Shown: in pieces, positions 41,475-53,124 of the stretch
How the letters are laid out: each line of letters begins with the position of its first letter
Position numbering within the stretch: the first letter of the stretch is position 1
DNA from: Cucumis sativus
Lineage: Eukaryota > Streptophyta > Magnoliopsida > Cucurbitales > Cucurbitaceae
Length of the DNA stretch: 64,000 nucleotides
Reading direction: 5' to 3'
NCBI RefSeq assembly: GCF_000004075.3
Contig: NC_026658.2
Coordinates: 11,396,075 to 11,460,074, forward strand
Made by a program: the position numbers and the translations under genes
The notes under the pieces: model-generated
Database searches by the model: none
Told to the model about the DNA's origin: nothing
What the model saw: only the letters and a program-made list of their open reading frames with translations

Positions 41475-42488
41475 GTATTAAGTTTTAATTCTTTTCAGTC
41501 TTTCTTAACATGACTTTCATGTCCTCAAGGTGCACCTTGTCGGTATACTTGTCGATTTCTCTCTCTTCTCTCAATTCGGACAATTCGACTTATTCCATCA
41601 CAGTGTTCTAAGTTTATTCCATATGAACTAGCAGGGAAACCTAATGGACTTATATATCATGGGCTCCAACGATTCAAGATTAACCATGATTAATAAGTTA
41701 ATCCTTCACATGTTATTCGTAACCTCGAATGGATCAAATTACTGTTTTATCCTTGAGACTACATCTTATTTCTTAAGTCTCATTGATCCACTATTGAACA
41801 ATTGGTTTAAGGTTCAACCTATAAACTTAATCCCTCTCGGGCTAATGTGAGGGTGGGGCCCCTTGTTCAAGATATGGATTTAGTGCTTAAGAGAACAACC
41901 TATCTACTAACCCTAAAACAGGTAGAAGTGAATTTTTTCTTGCATCCTATGTTCCCAGCCATTCATCTGATCTTACCCTTGAAATGAGAGGCTTATTGGG
42001 AGAACGTTGATGAGATACCCTCACTTATGCAAATGTAAGGATAATCTCATGTGAACAGGAGTCCATAGTTAGCTTAGGATTAAGATTAAGCTACCTAAGT
42101 CATCAATAAACGAAATAGTTAGTTCTAAACAGTAAACGGTGTTTAACGTAAAAGTGACTATTTCATGGATCAGTCTTATGTAAGTACTTTACATAGGATG
42201 CCCCCACTTTCATGTCTCTACATGAACAATTTAGGATCACCTCGTTTGTACTAATTACAAAGCGGGTCACATCTGTAGTTTCTCTAAATAAGGCACTATA
42301 GACTATTGAGGCTATATACTCGAACTTGATCCACATTTATGTCTCGACATAAAGTTCAAATGTATTAAAAAATAGCATCAAGACTTAGTTTATTGGATTT
42401 AAGATTATAATTTTTAATTTTTCAATAATGATTTTATTGAACTGAATATGATAACAAACTACGAGTTTTAGGACATAAAATCCCAACA
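41475..42488 (-). repeat. Copia LTR, minus orientation
   Basis: On the minus strand it begins 'tgttgggattttatgtcct' at 42488. It shares the body of the LTR with 48875-49416, 28551-28984 and 30746-30850/39616. No PBS or internal domain adjoins on the left, so it is a solo or broken LTR. The left boundary is approximate. Confidence 0.65.
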
Positions 42489-42589
42489 TATGTATTTTTG
42501 CCTCTAATAATAATGTTGAAAGATGTTTATTGATGTTGTCTCTTTGATTTGGAGTCGCCATGTAGGAGTTTCTCTGATTGTGAGTTTCG

Positions 42590-43402
42590 GATAGTTTTTC
42601 GATCACCAGTGCGTGGGAGACTATTCGTCCTCATAGTAGTAGGGTTGGCTGGTCGGGTTTACTATGGGGTGGGGGAAATATTCCTAAGCACTCCTTTTGT
42701 GCTTGGTTGGCCATCAGGGATAGGTTGGGTACTAGAGGTAGGTTAAGTCTGTGGGATAGGTCGATTCCTTTATCGTGTTTGCTTTGTGGAGGGAACTATG
42801 AGTCTCGTGATCATTTGTTTTTTTCTTGTCATTTTGGGTGGGAGATTTGGTCGAGGATCCTTTTGCTTATGTCATCTTCTCATAGAACCGGTTATTGGGG
42901 GGTTGAGTTATCTTGGATTTATAATCAGGGTATTGGGAAGAGTGTGAGGAGAAAACTGTGGCGCCTTCTCTAGTGCTACAATTTATTTCATTTGGCAAGA
43001 GCGAAATCATCGTCTTCATGGAGGTGCTATTCGGGAGCCTCTGGTTGTATTCCAGCTCATTCAGTCGTGTATTAAAGCGCGTGCTGCTTCTTGGTCGGAT
43101 GGTGTTCATGGTCTTATTTAATGTTCTTTTCGTTTGCTTGTCCCCGGGCTGTGGGGTTTCTCTTCTCTTTATTAACTTTGTTGTCTTTCTCTCTTCTTCT
43201 TGTCCTTTTAATGTTTGGAACACTAGTTGGTTTCTTTTGGTTTTAGTTATTGTTCCTGAGATGTGGGGTTGTTTTGGGTACTTATGGGTTGTTTTGTCTA
43301 ACTACTTGTTCTGTGAGTGTTGTTCGCTCTTTTGTCTTGACCTCAGGCTGTGGGTCCACATTGTTGTTGTATAATATTATCATTACCTTTTCAAAAAAAA
43401 AA
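42590..43402 (+). mobile_element. Duplicated LINE 3' end (zf-RVT, 3' UTR, poly(A))
   Basis: It equals 9577-10390 with few changes: 'HSFCAWLAIRDRLGTRGRL' and 'CLLCGGNYESRDHLFFSC' (42690-42850), the 3' UTR, and the A-run at 43393-43402. The following sequence is the same R flank as after the first LINE, so this came by DNA-level duplication rather than a new retrotransposition. The frame shifts after 'GYWG' (about 42900) as in the first copy. Confidence 0.85.
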
Positions 43403-44332
43403 CATCAAACTCAATGCTAAGTTTGACTGCTCCCTTCGAAGTGACAACAAGCCTCGTTTTCGCCCTACTGTGGATCGAGGAGGATTCCTCCTCTTTTCAA
43501 AGCCCTCAATCAAACTTGACGTTATGTTTAAAACACTAAAAATAAATGGTCTAGTTTTGGTTAGGCCAAAAGCGATGTTTTCCACCAAAAGCTCTAATAG
43601 CTAGGGAACTCAACATGTTCTACTTGACCTAACCGACTTGACTCTGCATTTGTTATGAGCTTTTTTTAATGCATATTGCATATGTTTTTTTTATAATTGT
43701 TGATTGTCTCACTTTTGTATGGTATGCATTTACGAGCCTCTTTTCTTTCTTTGTTATGAACTGCGGTAACTAGGCATTGCTAGAACCGATGGGGTAACAT
43801 TTCTATGGTTCTACACATAGTTTCTAAGTGTGATTGCTCACCTCTAATTTTCAAAACACTTAATTTCTAAGCACATACAATGTTCACCTAGAAAAAATTG
43901 AAAATTGTTGTAGTTAAGATCAAAACTAATTAGTTATGAAATAAGACATAAGAGATTTGATTTTAACAACCTTCCTGTTGTACTTGGGATCCACTCTGGC
44001 TTTATGCTGGAAAATTGGTTTGGAGCTGATCGTAAGCTTTCGGTTGCTCTTCTATAACCTTTAGATACTCTTCAAAGCTATAAGCTTTGCTTCCTGACGA
44101 AGAATCTTCTAATATTACAATACATAAGAAAATTCTATTTCATAAACCCTGTATCATAATTGAGGCTGATAGAATGATTATTCTATAACCCTACCGATAG
44201 TTTCATTCTTAACATTCATAGACACGATGCATGGCAGCTATCCAATTCTATTTCATGTTCTCGAGAATGGCTCGGTTTAACAATAATGTTAATTTTGTTT
44301 TCTATTTTAAAATAATAACGCTGCTTACTAAT
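43403..44332 (+). repeat. Duplicated R repeat and flank
   Basis: This is the counterpart of 10391-11320. It includes the TSD word 'atcaaactcaat' (43404-43415), the R body, and the AT-rich flank to 'ctgcttactaat'. Beyond 44332 the two copies differ completely. Confidence 0.82.
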
Positions 44333-44984
44333 CTTTTTTTTTTTTCATTTGGCATTCTACTTTTTCTACTTAGCTTTCTTTCCCTAGTGATAACAAATAA
44401 CACGGGTGATAAAAAACTTAATCACTCACTATACATTATACTAATTCCCAAGTTAAATTTAAACATTTTAAATTACAACCAATATAAATAAATCTCATTA
44501 CCCTTTACGAGCTAGGAAAGGGACCTAATGGATCTACAAATCAAAAGCTACAACGATCTAAGATTAATTGGCTAAACTCATTAACCACATTAATCAATAT
44601 TCGTTAGCTGTGTGTACACTCCATTAAAGACTCACAACTGAACTCTTCTCACTAAAAATATATGTCTGTGTCCACGGATATAGACCAATAATAGTAAGTT
44701 AGTCCTTCACGAGTGTTTGTAACACCAGTTGGATCAATTTACCGCTTTCCCCTATTTACCTCTAATCCTTAAAAACCAGTGCTCCTCTAATGAACAACTT
44801 GTTTATGGTCCTACTAATAAACAAAAACCCCTCTCATGTCATAGAGAGGGTACGAACCCTTTGTCCAAGTTTTGGAGCCACCATTTAAGCTAACATTCAT
44901 CTACTTACCCTAAAGTAGGAAATGAGTGAATTCTATTTTGTTTAATTATAATCCCAACTCCCCACTCAGTCTTGTCCCCAAAAT
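44333..44984 (-). repeat. Copia 3' LTR, left part, split by a CACTA element
   Basis: 'gggacctaatggatctac', 'gatctaagattaattggc' and 'taaactcattaaccac' are copia LTR words. The sequence is cut at 44984 by the CACTA element and continues at 48875. The left boundary with the duplicated block is abrupt. Confidence 0.65.
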
Positions 44985-45004
44985 CACTACTACAAAAATA
45001 GGCT

Positions 45005-45430
45005 CTCTTGACGGTTGTAGTTTTCCTTTCTTGACGTTTTTAAATAAAAAAACGTCAAGAATTTTTATGAAAGCCCAATTTTCAACTTTCTTGACGTTTA
45101 TTAAACGTCAAGTAAGATGTATTTTTTCTTGACGTTTAAAAAACGTCAAGAATGTTTATGAATCACATCGACGTTTTTTAAACGTCAAAATATATAGTTT
45201 TCCTCGACGTTTTAAAACGTCAAGAAATTTATAAAAATTCTTAACGTTTTTAAAATGTTGAGATAATTCTAAAAAGTTCTTGACATTTTTAAAAACATCA
45301 AGAAATTTATAAAAAATTCTTGACGTTTTTAAAACGTCAAGATAATTCTAAAAAATCATTTGATGTTTTTAAAAAACTTCAAAAATTTTAATTTGTTTTT
45401 GAGTCTTTAAAAACATCAAGAAATTTCTAA
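45005..45430. repeat. Left subterminal hairpin array of the CACTA-type element
   Basis: Repeats of 'ttgacgtttttaaaacgtcaa' type (each shorter than 25 bp), with 4-6 bp A/T loops and 15-25 bp spacers, including decayed versions ('ttgacattttt', 'ttgatgttttt'). They resemble transposase-binding subterminal repeats of CACTA elements. Each contains TGACG on both strands. Confidence 0.8.
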
Positions 45431-45469
45431 AAAATTATTGTGTGAATATTCTTTTACAAAACGCAACGT

Positions 45470-45800
45470 TTCAATTAGATCACTTCCCCTTTTCTTAATT
45501 AAACCTAATTCGCCGCGACTTTGTCCCTTCTCCACCCGAAATCAAAAGCGTCGTTCACCTAACCTTCCCTTCGTCCATTTGCGTTCATCGTCCGTCATCG
45601 TTCGTCTGCTTTGCGTTCCCTTCACCTTCGTTGATTTGCGTCAGTCTGTTCACTGTTCGAAATGTGTAAACACATTCTCTGTTTGAAAACGAGTAAACAC
45701 GTTCACCGTCCTTCTGTCGCATTCCACTTTCGCTAAACCTCTATTCGTTTCCAAATCCTTCATGGTTACTCATTCATTTTCTTCCCTTTCTAAAGGTAAT
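45470..45800 (+). other. Possible first exon or 5' UTR inside the CACTA-type element
   Basis: The stretch is CT- and CG-richer than its surroundings and rich in 'cgttc/cgtcc'. It ends 'catggttactcattcatttt...ctaaag' followed by 'gtaata', a plausible donor at 45796. An ATG at about 45762 would open 'MVTHSFSSLSK'. It may be the promoter and first exon of the element's own gene or captured host sequence. I cannot identify it. Confidence 0.3.
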
Positions 45801-46997
45801 AATTTTCCTTTTTTCCTTTGTGATTAAAATTTGTAATTTGTTATTTAAAATTGGAATGCAAAATTAAAGAAGAGGAAATATGCCTTAGAGAATGGAAGAA
45901 AGGTTTTGCATTTTAGGCTTGAAAAGGGGGGATACAAGTTATTATAATTGTAATATATATATATTTTGAACAAGGCTACCAAGCGTGCAAATAATTCATT
46001 GGTTAGTTTAGGGATTGGAAAAAGAAGGATTGTGGAGTTTGTGATAATATTTTGGTACACTGGAGCTGGAAACAAAGAATATTAAAAAACACATACTGTT
46101 ATACACAGTATTATAATAATACGAATCACTAGCTATTCTTCTTCGTTTTCTTTTTCTTCTCCTTGAATTTTTGTTATGGGTATTGTATTCCATTTTGTGT
46201 TTTAGATTGTGAAGTATGGGGTAGCTAAACTCTTAATCCTATGGATAGATGTAGACAAAGTTTATGAATTATTCTTTGTAATGCATCTGATTATTTGCTC
46301 TTCATCTTTTCATGTTTTTATGTGAATGACGTTCATAATATCTTAATCACAGATTAATTGTTGATTGGCCATGAACCTTAATCTTTGCATGACTAGAGTG
46401 GTTATGAACTTGGAAAGAGATAATTAAGGATCCTTGAGGAGGTTGTTGAAAGAAGTGGACCTAAAAACTTTTGTTTGTTAATAAAAAGAAAAATGAACAG
46501 AGATTCATCTTCGTCATGGGTCTTGATGTTTAATTTAATTTAAATTGTGTATGAATTTTTAATTACGAGAATTTTAATATGTTGCAAGAGCACTATAGCC
46601 AAGGTATAGAGTGAGGGAGATAAGGTTTATATGTCTTAGAGAATGGAAAGATGGAATTTGTGCTAAAATCATTAGTGTTCCAAATACAATTATGAATTGG
46701 GTATAGTTGCATTCCCCCTTCTGGATTGCATAGCACATAAATATACTCTCATGGATTGCATAGCACATAAATATACTGTCAAAAACAATAACATAAAACA
46801 CAAACTTGATTTAGTTTCATTCACACTTGTACACCAACATGTTTCAAGTAATGATCATATATTTATCATTTTCAAATTTGGTAATATAAAATGGAAGAAG
46901 TGAGACCTTGAGGTTTTGACCACCAATACTATCTAACTGATGAGTTTATGATTTTTGTTTCTATTGTGTTCTTTCCTTAAGCTTTAACTTGTTTTAG

Positions 46998-47090
46998 GGG
47001 CAAGATGGTGAAGGTCTAGTCCACAACCTTTCCCAAGAATTTAATGATGTTTGGGTTGACCCAATTATTGTTATTGGACAACATTTTATG
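46998..47090 (+). other. Exon-like segment inside the CACTA-type element
   Basis: 93 bp bounded by 'cttgttttag' (acceptor) and 'gtaattgg' (donor). It is open in phase 0 as 'GQDGEGLVHNLSQEFNDVWV' then 'DPIIVIGQHFM'. The surroundings are T-rich, as in introns. It could be a captured exon or part of a degenerate element gene. The protein is not recognised. Confidence 0.3.
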
Positions 47091-48499
47091 GTAATTGGTT
47101 GTTATGGTTTTTAAGTGTGTTTTGATATCTTGTGTTAAAAAATAATTGCAAAAAGTCGGAAAGTTTGTTAAAGATTAGGTGTTTTTAAGTTTGTCATTCC
47201 ACTTTAATTCTCACCAGTACTTGCTGAATGGAAGCCTCTTGTCTAAGACAATTCGAGTGGAATAACTCTTGTGACTACCACAACATTTGGGAACTCACCA
47301 AATGTAAGACAATTCCTTCATCCTAGCATTTGATCTCTCTCTATAATTTGGTTTGCTATCATAGGTTTCATTAAAATAAATGCTGATAATTCAACTCCAA
47401 TGTTCTTATTTTCTTAACTCTCATTCAGTCAGTTAGAATCAAAACTCATTTATTTATCTTGTCTCCATAATTTGGATTCAAAGATTCATCACAATAATCT
47501 TCTCAACAACATTCTTGAAAAGGTATTGAATTTTCAACTGTGTGACCTTTATACACAAATTTCTTCAAAGAAATTTACATTCTTAGAGTTTAGAGCTTTG
47601 AATTCTAGTACAACTTATAAAGCTTTTGATACTTGTTAGAATTTTTTGCTTGGTGTGGATAAAACCTTATTTACATTCTTTCTTTCCTGCATGTTCTCTT
47701 TGATATTTGTTAGACTTTTTTGCTTGGTTGTCCTTAGTGTTTTCCTCTTTAGCTGAATTTTTCTATCTTGAAAAAATAGAGCTTTAAAATTCAACTTTAA
47801 CTTTATTTGATACTATCTTAGTCCATACTTATTTTGGTATTTCTTTCCTTTCTCACAAACACATCTAAGAGGTTGCCTTCACAATATGGCCAAATTAACA
47901 ATATGGCAACCTTTTTCATTGCAAAACATATTAGAGGTTGGTTACTTAGTTAGCCTTATTGGGTAAATAATTGACATTTAGGTACTTTTTAGTTTGTATA
48001 TTTATAGATGCCAAATCGATATGTGAATTTTAATTGTTGCTTATTTGAAACATTGCAACCATTTGATAAAATGTTGCTATGTGAATCCATCTTAACTTGA
48101 TATATTATTTTATTTTGGTTTAGGTTGTGGAATCCAAGTTTGTATTTGAAGTCAAATTCATCCAAGATCATTGAGTTTCAAAGCTTCTTTAATTAAGATT
48201 TTGTTTCTTGAACTAGAATTGTAGTCTTGTGATTTTTGGAATAGCATAGTTGGATTGGTTTTGTAATTTTGGGATTATTATTAGGTTTGACTGAAGTAGT
48301 GTTTTGTATATGACAATATCGAACAAACATGTAAAGTTTTCGAAATGTTCATACATATATGATTAAATGTTAATATATGTTAAAGTTTTGGAATTGTACT
48401 CGTGCATATTTATGAGATTGTTGGGCCACACTACAGAATTATAGAGACAATACAGGAACAAAAATATAAATAAATTATAATTTAGAAAAAAAATGAAAC

Positions 48500-48860
48500 A
48501 AGCTTGACGTTTTTTAAATGTCATAAACAAATACATTCTTGACGGTTTTTCAATGTCATTAACAAGTAAATTCTTGACGTTTTTTAAACGTCATAAACAA
48601 TTGTGTTCTTGACCGTTTTTAAATGTCATAAATTACATTCTTGATAGTTTTTAAATGTCATGAATACTCATTCACTTGACGATTTTTAACTGTCATGAAT
48701 ATTTGTATACTTGACGTTTATAAACTGTTAAGAATCGCTATTCTTGACGTTTTATTAACCGTCAAGAACTTTGACTTTCTTGACGCTGGCTTCAACGACG
48801 GTTTTAAAACCGTCAAGAATAGTGATTCTTGACAGTTTAAAAACGTCAAGAGAGTCTTTT
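48500..48860. repeat. Right subterminal hairpin array of the CACTA-type element
   Basis: About ten units beginning 'cttgacg' and ending 'gtcataaa' or 'gtcaagaa', for example at 48503, 48536, 48571, 48606, 48640, 48675, 48710, 48742 and 48778. The outermost are the best conserved. Confidence 0.8.
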
Positions 48861-48874
48861 TTGTAGTAGTGAAT

Positions 48875-49416
48875 GATAAGCTTATTGAGTCGGCGATCTA
48901 GCCACTCTCACTCGTACAAATCAAAGGACAATCTCTCGGAACAAGAGTTCATAATACACTCAAGATTAAGACTAAGTTATCTAGGTCATCCTAGTGAAAT
49001 AGAAACCTAACTAGTTAATGTAGTAACACCAAGTGGTTACTATTTCACGGTCTGGTCTATTGCAATCTCATTGCATAGGATACCTTCACTCGCATGTCAA
49101 CTACATGAACACATTGGATCATTGTATTTGTATCAAATACAAGTGAGTCGTATTCATAATGTTACCAGGATAAAGGTACCCAGTCTTATCCCTATACTAT
49201 AGACCCTTTAAGCTGATCTCGAACATTGATCCTGTATGTCTCTACATACTATTCAATACTTATTAAACAGTTTAGGATGTTAGTTTATTGGATTTGAGTT
49301 ATTAAGACAAAACTAATAATATAATCAATAACAATTATTACAATAATAACACTTTATTAACAATGGTCAATGGATTATATTTACAATCTACGAGTTTTAG
49401 GACATAAATTCCAACA
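48875..49416 (-). repeat. Copia 3' LTR, right part
   Basis: It resumes after the CACTA TSD and ends 'ataaattccaaca', so on the minus strand it starts 'tgttggaatttatgtcct'. The adjacent 'gtccaagtgggagt' (49417-49430, minus) is a polypurine tract, which fixes this as the 3' LTR of a minus-strand copia. Confidence 0.8.
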
Positions 49417-50337
49417 AACTCCCACTTGGACTAAAACTCTAGTCTCTTTGGGATGTTCATAATAAAGTAATCCTCTAACATTGAAAATGGTAAAATGTAC
49501 AAGTGTATTACATAAAATGTGTATATACAAATACAATAAACTAGGGCATCCTCATACCCATTACACATCTGCCACTTTTCCTAGATTACCTAATGTACAT
49601 AACTCGCAGATCTAGACTTTCTAGAAGACCCTCGAACACTTTAGCCATGAGAGTCTTTGTAAATGGATTAGTAATATGCCCCACTATTATCACAATATAA
49701 AGTGATGGGGCATGTTCATGTTTGGAACAACTTCCAAATTATGCAAGAACTTCCTCAGCAAAACTGCTTCTTTTGCTGCTTCACAAGTAGCAATATACTC
49801 AACTTTCATAATAGAGTGTGTAATGACGCGTGGCTCAGGCTGCTTGATCATGCCAGGACATGCTTCTTGCATGTCCCAAGCCTAAATAACCTCTTTCGCT
49901 CAAAACACACGCTCATCTCACCTTGTCATCCTGGCAATCAACCCACCCTTGGCCTTGCCTAGAAATATGATTTTTCTACCAGAAACTTAACTCGACTTTG
50001 AAGCTTAAATCAATAAGATTCCTTCTACAAACTTACTTAGAATGTCTTCACTAGCTTACCACAAAGTGTCACTAACAAATTCCAAGTATTGAGTTATGTA
50101 GCTCAAAATACTCTACATTGTTCAAGTTTTTTTTTTTTTTTTTTTAAAATGACCTTTGAGTCTTTCTTCACTTCAATGCCTTTCTTCCTGGTAGCCTTTC
50201 TCCTGATACTACACTCAATTTAGGAGATTTTCGAAGTAGAGTTACCCAATTAACACAAGTTGATTGTTAACATAATTCGTCCAAAGTTGTACATATAGTG
50301 ATCCTTGCATGCTCTTTGGTTGACACTTTTTTCTCAC
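49417..50337 (-). pseudogene. Ty1/copia RNase H fragment running into the gap
   Basis: The minus-strand frame at 49690-49872 contains 'RVITHSIMKVEYIATCEAAK' and 'AVLLRKFLHNLEVVPN', the RNase H 'S(T)MEAEYIA' region, paralogous to 39860-39960. The remaining part to the gap has a T-run at about 50129-50146 and no clear domain. Whatever lay upstream is in the N gap. Confidence 0.7.
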
Positions 50338-50837
50338 NNNNNNNNNNNNNNNNNNNNNNNNNNNNNNNNNNNNNNNNNNNNNNNNNNNNNNNNNNNNNNN
50401 NNNNNNNNNNNNNNNNNNNNNNNNNNNNNNNNNNNNNNNNNNNNNNNNNNNNNNNNNNNNNNNNNNNNNNNNNNNNNNNNNNNNNNNNNNNNNNNNNNNN
50501 NNNNNNNNNNNNNNNNNNNNNNNNNNNNNNNNNNNNNNNNNNNNNNNNNNNNNNNNNNNNNNNNNNNNNNNNNNNNNNNNNNNNNNNNNNNNNNNNNNNN
50601 NNNNNNNNNNNNNNNNNNNNNNNNNNNNNNNNNNNNNNNNNNNNNNNNNNNNNNNNNNNNNNNNNNNNNNNNNNNNNNNNNNNNNNNNNNNNNNNNNNNN
50701 NNNNNNNNNNNNNNNNNNNNNNNNNNNNNNNNNNNNNNNNNNNNNNNNNNNNNNNNNNNNNNNNNNNNNNNNNNNNNNNNNNNNNNNNNNNNNNNNNNNN
50801 NNNNNNNNNNNNNNNNNNNNNNNNNNNNNNNNNNNNN
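50338..50837. other. Assembly gap, 500 N
   Basis: Exactly 500 N, a conventional gap length, so the true size is unknown. It lies between a copia fragment and CAMTA exons. Confidence 0.98.
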
Positions 50838-50973
50838 TCTTTCCTTTTGAATCTATAGGTTGTTCAATGGTCTAATATTAACTATGTTTAGATTTATGGT
50901 AATTTTCATTCTTTTACAGCCTTAATAACCAAGGAAATGTGTGCTTTGATAATCTTTTCTTTCTCTTCAGCAG

Positions 50974-51860
50974 GTTGGTAATGTAGAAAGGATACATGTA
51001 TACTATGCCCACGGACTAGATAGCCCAACCTTTGTTCGCCGGTGTTATTGGCTCCTAGATAAGTATGTTATGGTTGAAAGAAAATTGTTAAATTGCTTGC
51101 TACCAGTTGTTTCAGTGGGGTCTATCCCATCATGCCACAAGCAAAGAAAAATGAAATTAGACAGTGGCAGTATATCGTGTTCTACTTATATAATTTATGA
51201 CTTGCTTCTGCTTTTTGTTCAGGACCTTTGAACACATTGTCCTTGTTCATTACCGTGAAACACAAGAGGTTAGGTTCAGCACAATGCATCTGCAGTTACT
51301 GAAATATTATCTTGAGACAAACTTTTATCATTTGGACTACTACATCTATTTAAGATTTGCTGATTTTTCCTCCATGGTTGCAATATTAGAACTTCATCCA
51401 AAATAATGTTGTCATGTGTGTCTTTATGGTGATTCATGTGTTGAGAGTTCTCTTTCTTCTGCTATCCATAAATTTATGGAATGGAAAGGCAATGATCATG
51501 ACACTATTTTTTGTCAGATAAACACTGGTTTCATATGCTTCAACTCTGTGGTGCTTCACAGCACACGGATAAAACTTCCAAACAATCTGCACCCAATATT
51601 ACCATAATGCATTTGGACACTTCATTAACAACTTCTTACAATTAGCCTTTCTATATTGAAAATAATTCGTTATCTTAACTTCCTGTTGCTGCTAGTTTCA
51701 GAATTTTCCATCCACATCGTTGAACTCAAATTCTGGTTCTGTCTCTAACCCATCAACTCCGTGGCTTTTATCGGAGGAACTTGATTCCAAGGCTACTCAT
51801 GTTTATTCTCTTGGTGAAAATGAATTGTCAGGTGATACTGGTCGAACCTGTCAAAAATAA
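50974..51860 (+). pseudogene. CAMTA-type transcription factor fragment (CG-1 domain end), three exons
   Basis: Exon 1 (50974-51062) follows acceptor 'ttcagcag' and reads 'VGNVERIHVYYAHGLDSPTF' then 'VRRCYWLLDK', the second half of the CG-1 DNA-binding domain. Its donor is 'gtatgt'. Exon 2 (51223-51268) reads '(K)TFEHIVLVHYRETQE'; the split lysine codon AA|G fits. Exon 3 (51702-51860) keeps phase 0: 'SLNSNSGSVSNPSTPWLLSE' and 'YSLGENELSGDTG', then stop TAA. CAMTA proteins bind CGCG-type promoter sites and calmodulin. The TIG, ankyrin and IQ parts are not downstream. The CG-1 start may be in the gap. It is most like the CAMTA5/6 type by recall. It is a truncated gene copy. Confidence 0.8.
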
Positions 51861-53124
51861 ATGAGTCATAGTTTGTTTGATCATTCATTTTCTAATCTTT
51901 CTTCTTTATATTTAATTAGTTGTTTAATTTTCTTAAAAAAGAATTCTGGTTTATTTATAGTATATTTGGTAGTATGCATGCCTCAGCTCCTTTAATGCAT
52001 GTCTCTTACAGTATATTTGGTAGTCTTTTATAATGTTACACCATTTTTTTTTAATTCCTAAAACCTTTTAACTTTTCAAATTTTCATTCATTCTTTTAGA
52101 AAATTATTTTCATTATTTTTTTATGGTTACAAAACCATCCATTAACTACATTAATTAGACAATTCACTCCAATAATAAATAAATAACTTTTTTGGATCTA
52201 AGGTCTTTTCTCATTCTACAAATTTAATTTACTATATAAAGGTTATTATGCTAATTGAAAAATATATTTCTCTCAAGTATGCAATAACAGAAAATTAGGT
52301 TATAAATAATATAAAAAAATTAGGTATTATAATTTTTTTTTAAAAAATTATATTTTTATTTTTTAATAAACCTTGCATTTGGGGATTCACATGTTGTTAC
52401 TTGTCGAACCAAAAAAGATAAATTCACGTGAAAACTCTTTAAAAACACAATTCGTGGAAGGAAAAAATTGAACTGTGCGTTGAGTTATTTTGTTGTTGAA
52501 GAAGATCAGTAAAAAACCCACAGCATTAAAACTTCTTTTTGTTTCTTTAAGTATATTTTAGATTGCAGCGTATTTTCTATTTGAGTTTAGTTAGGGTTTC
52601 TCTTGTTTATTCCAAGATATGCATGGATAGTTCATGTTCGACTATTTGGAAAGAGGGATTTTATCTAGCACGGGTATTATATTCTGGTTTTGGAAGTGTC
52701 GAGATAAATTAAGGACTTTTTTAATCTTCTTCAAACAAACCTATACGAAGGCGAAGAATAATTTGTGCTTGTATTTTAGTCGGAATAAGAAGAAACATGA
52801 AGAGAATGCCCACGAGGAAATGACCATGAGAAAAAGTTGTGTATTCCTCCATCCATAATTGAGCTCTCTAATGTGTATTCCTCCGTCCATAACTGGCTTA
52901 CTTTGGACTGTTTGGATAGAAAAGAAGAATCCTTCGAAGCCCTAGACTTGTCTCTACGCATTCGAAAATGGCAAGTTCTCTCTGAGGATCTCTAACTTTG
53001 CCGTGTTCACCGTTCGTCCGTCGCAGTTCACCACGTCTGCGTTCACCGCGTTCACCACGTCCGAGTTTATCTAATATATTTTTCCAAATCTTAAAGAAGA
53101 ACTTTTGATTTCATTGGAGTTTAT
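51861..53124. other. AT-rich DNA with no recognised gene
   Basis: It contains long A/T runs (52320-52370). Near its end (52990-53060) are repeated 'gttcaccgcgttcaccacg' words that resemble the CG-rich stretch inside the CACTA-type element at 45640-45700. No gene can be supported. Confidence 0.45.

Larger units (their letters stand above)
44985..48871. mobile_element. Complete CACTA-type element, probably non-autonomous, TSD aat
   Basis: The ends are inverted: 'cactactacaaaaatagg' at 44985, and the complement of 'ttttttgtagtagtg' at 48871. Both continue into 'ctctcttgacg'. 'aat' is duplicated at 44982-44984 and 48872-48874, the 3-bp TSD of CACTA elements. Both subterminal regions (45005-45430 and 48500-48860) carry about ten short hairpins each of the form 'cttgacgttttt' / 'aaaacgtcaag'. 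No transposase domain was recognised in the 3 kb between, but there are exon-like segments. Length is 3887 bp. It lies in a copia LTR, so it is younger than that. Confidence 0.88.

Noticed and set aside
45005..45430. Hairpins as a series of transcription terminators or a microRNA cluster
   Set aside because: The mirrored array at the other end, the TIRs and the TSD explain them as CACTA subterminal repeats; stems are too short for miRNA precursors.
50298..50858. Long open frames of about 180 codons
   Set aside because: They consist of the 500-N gap and have no sequence content.
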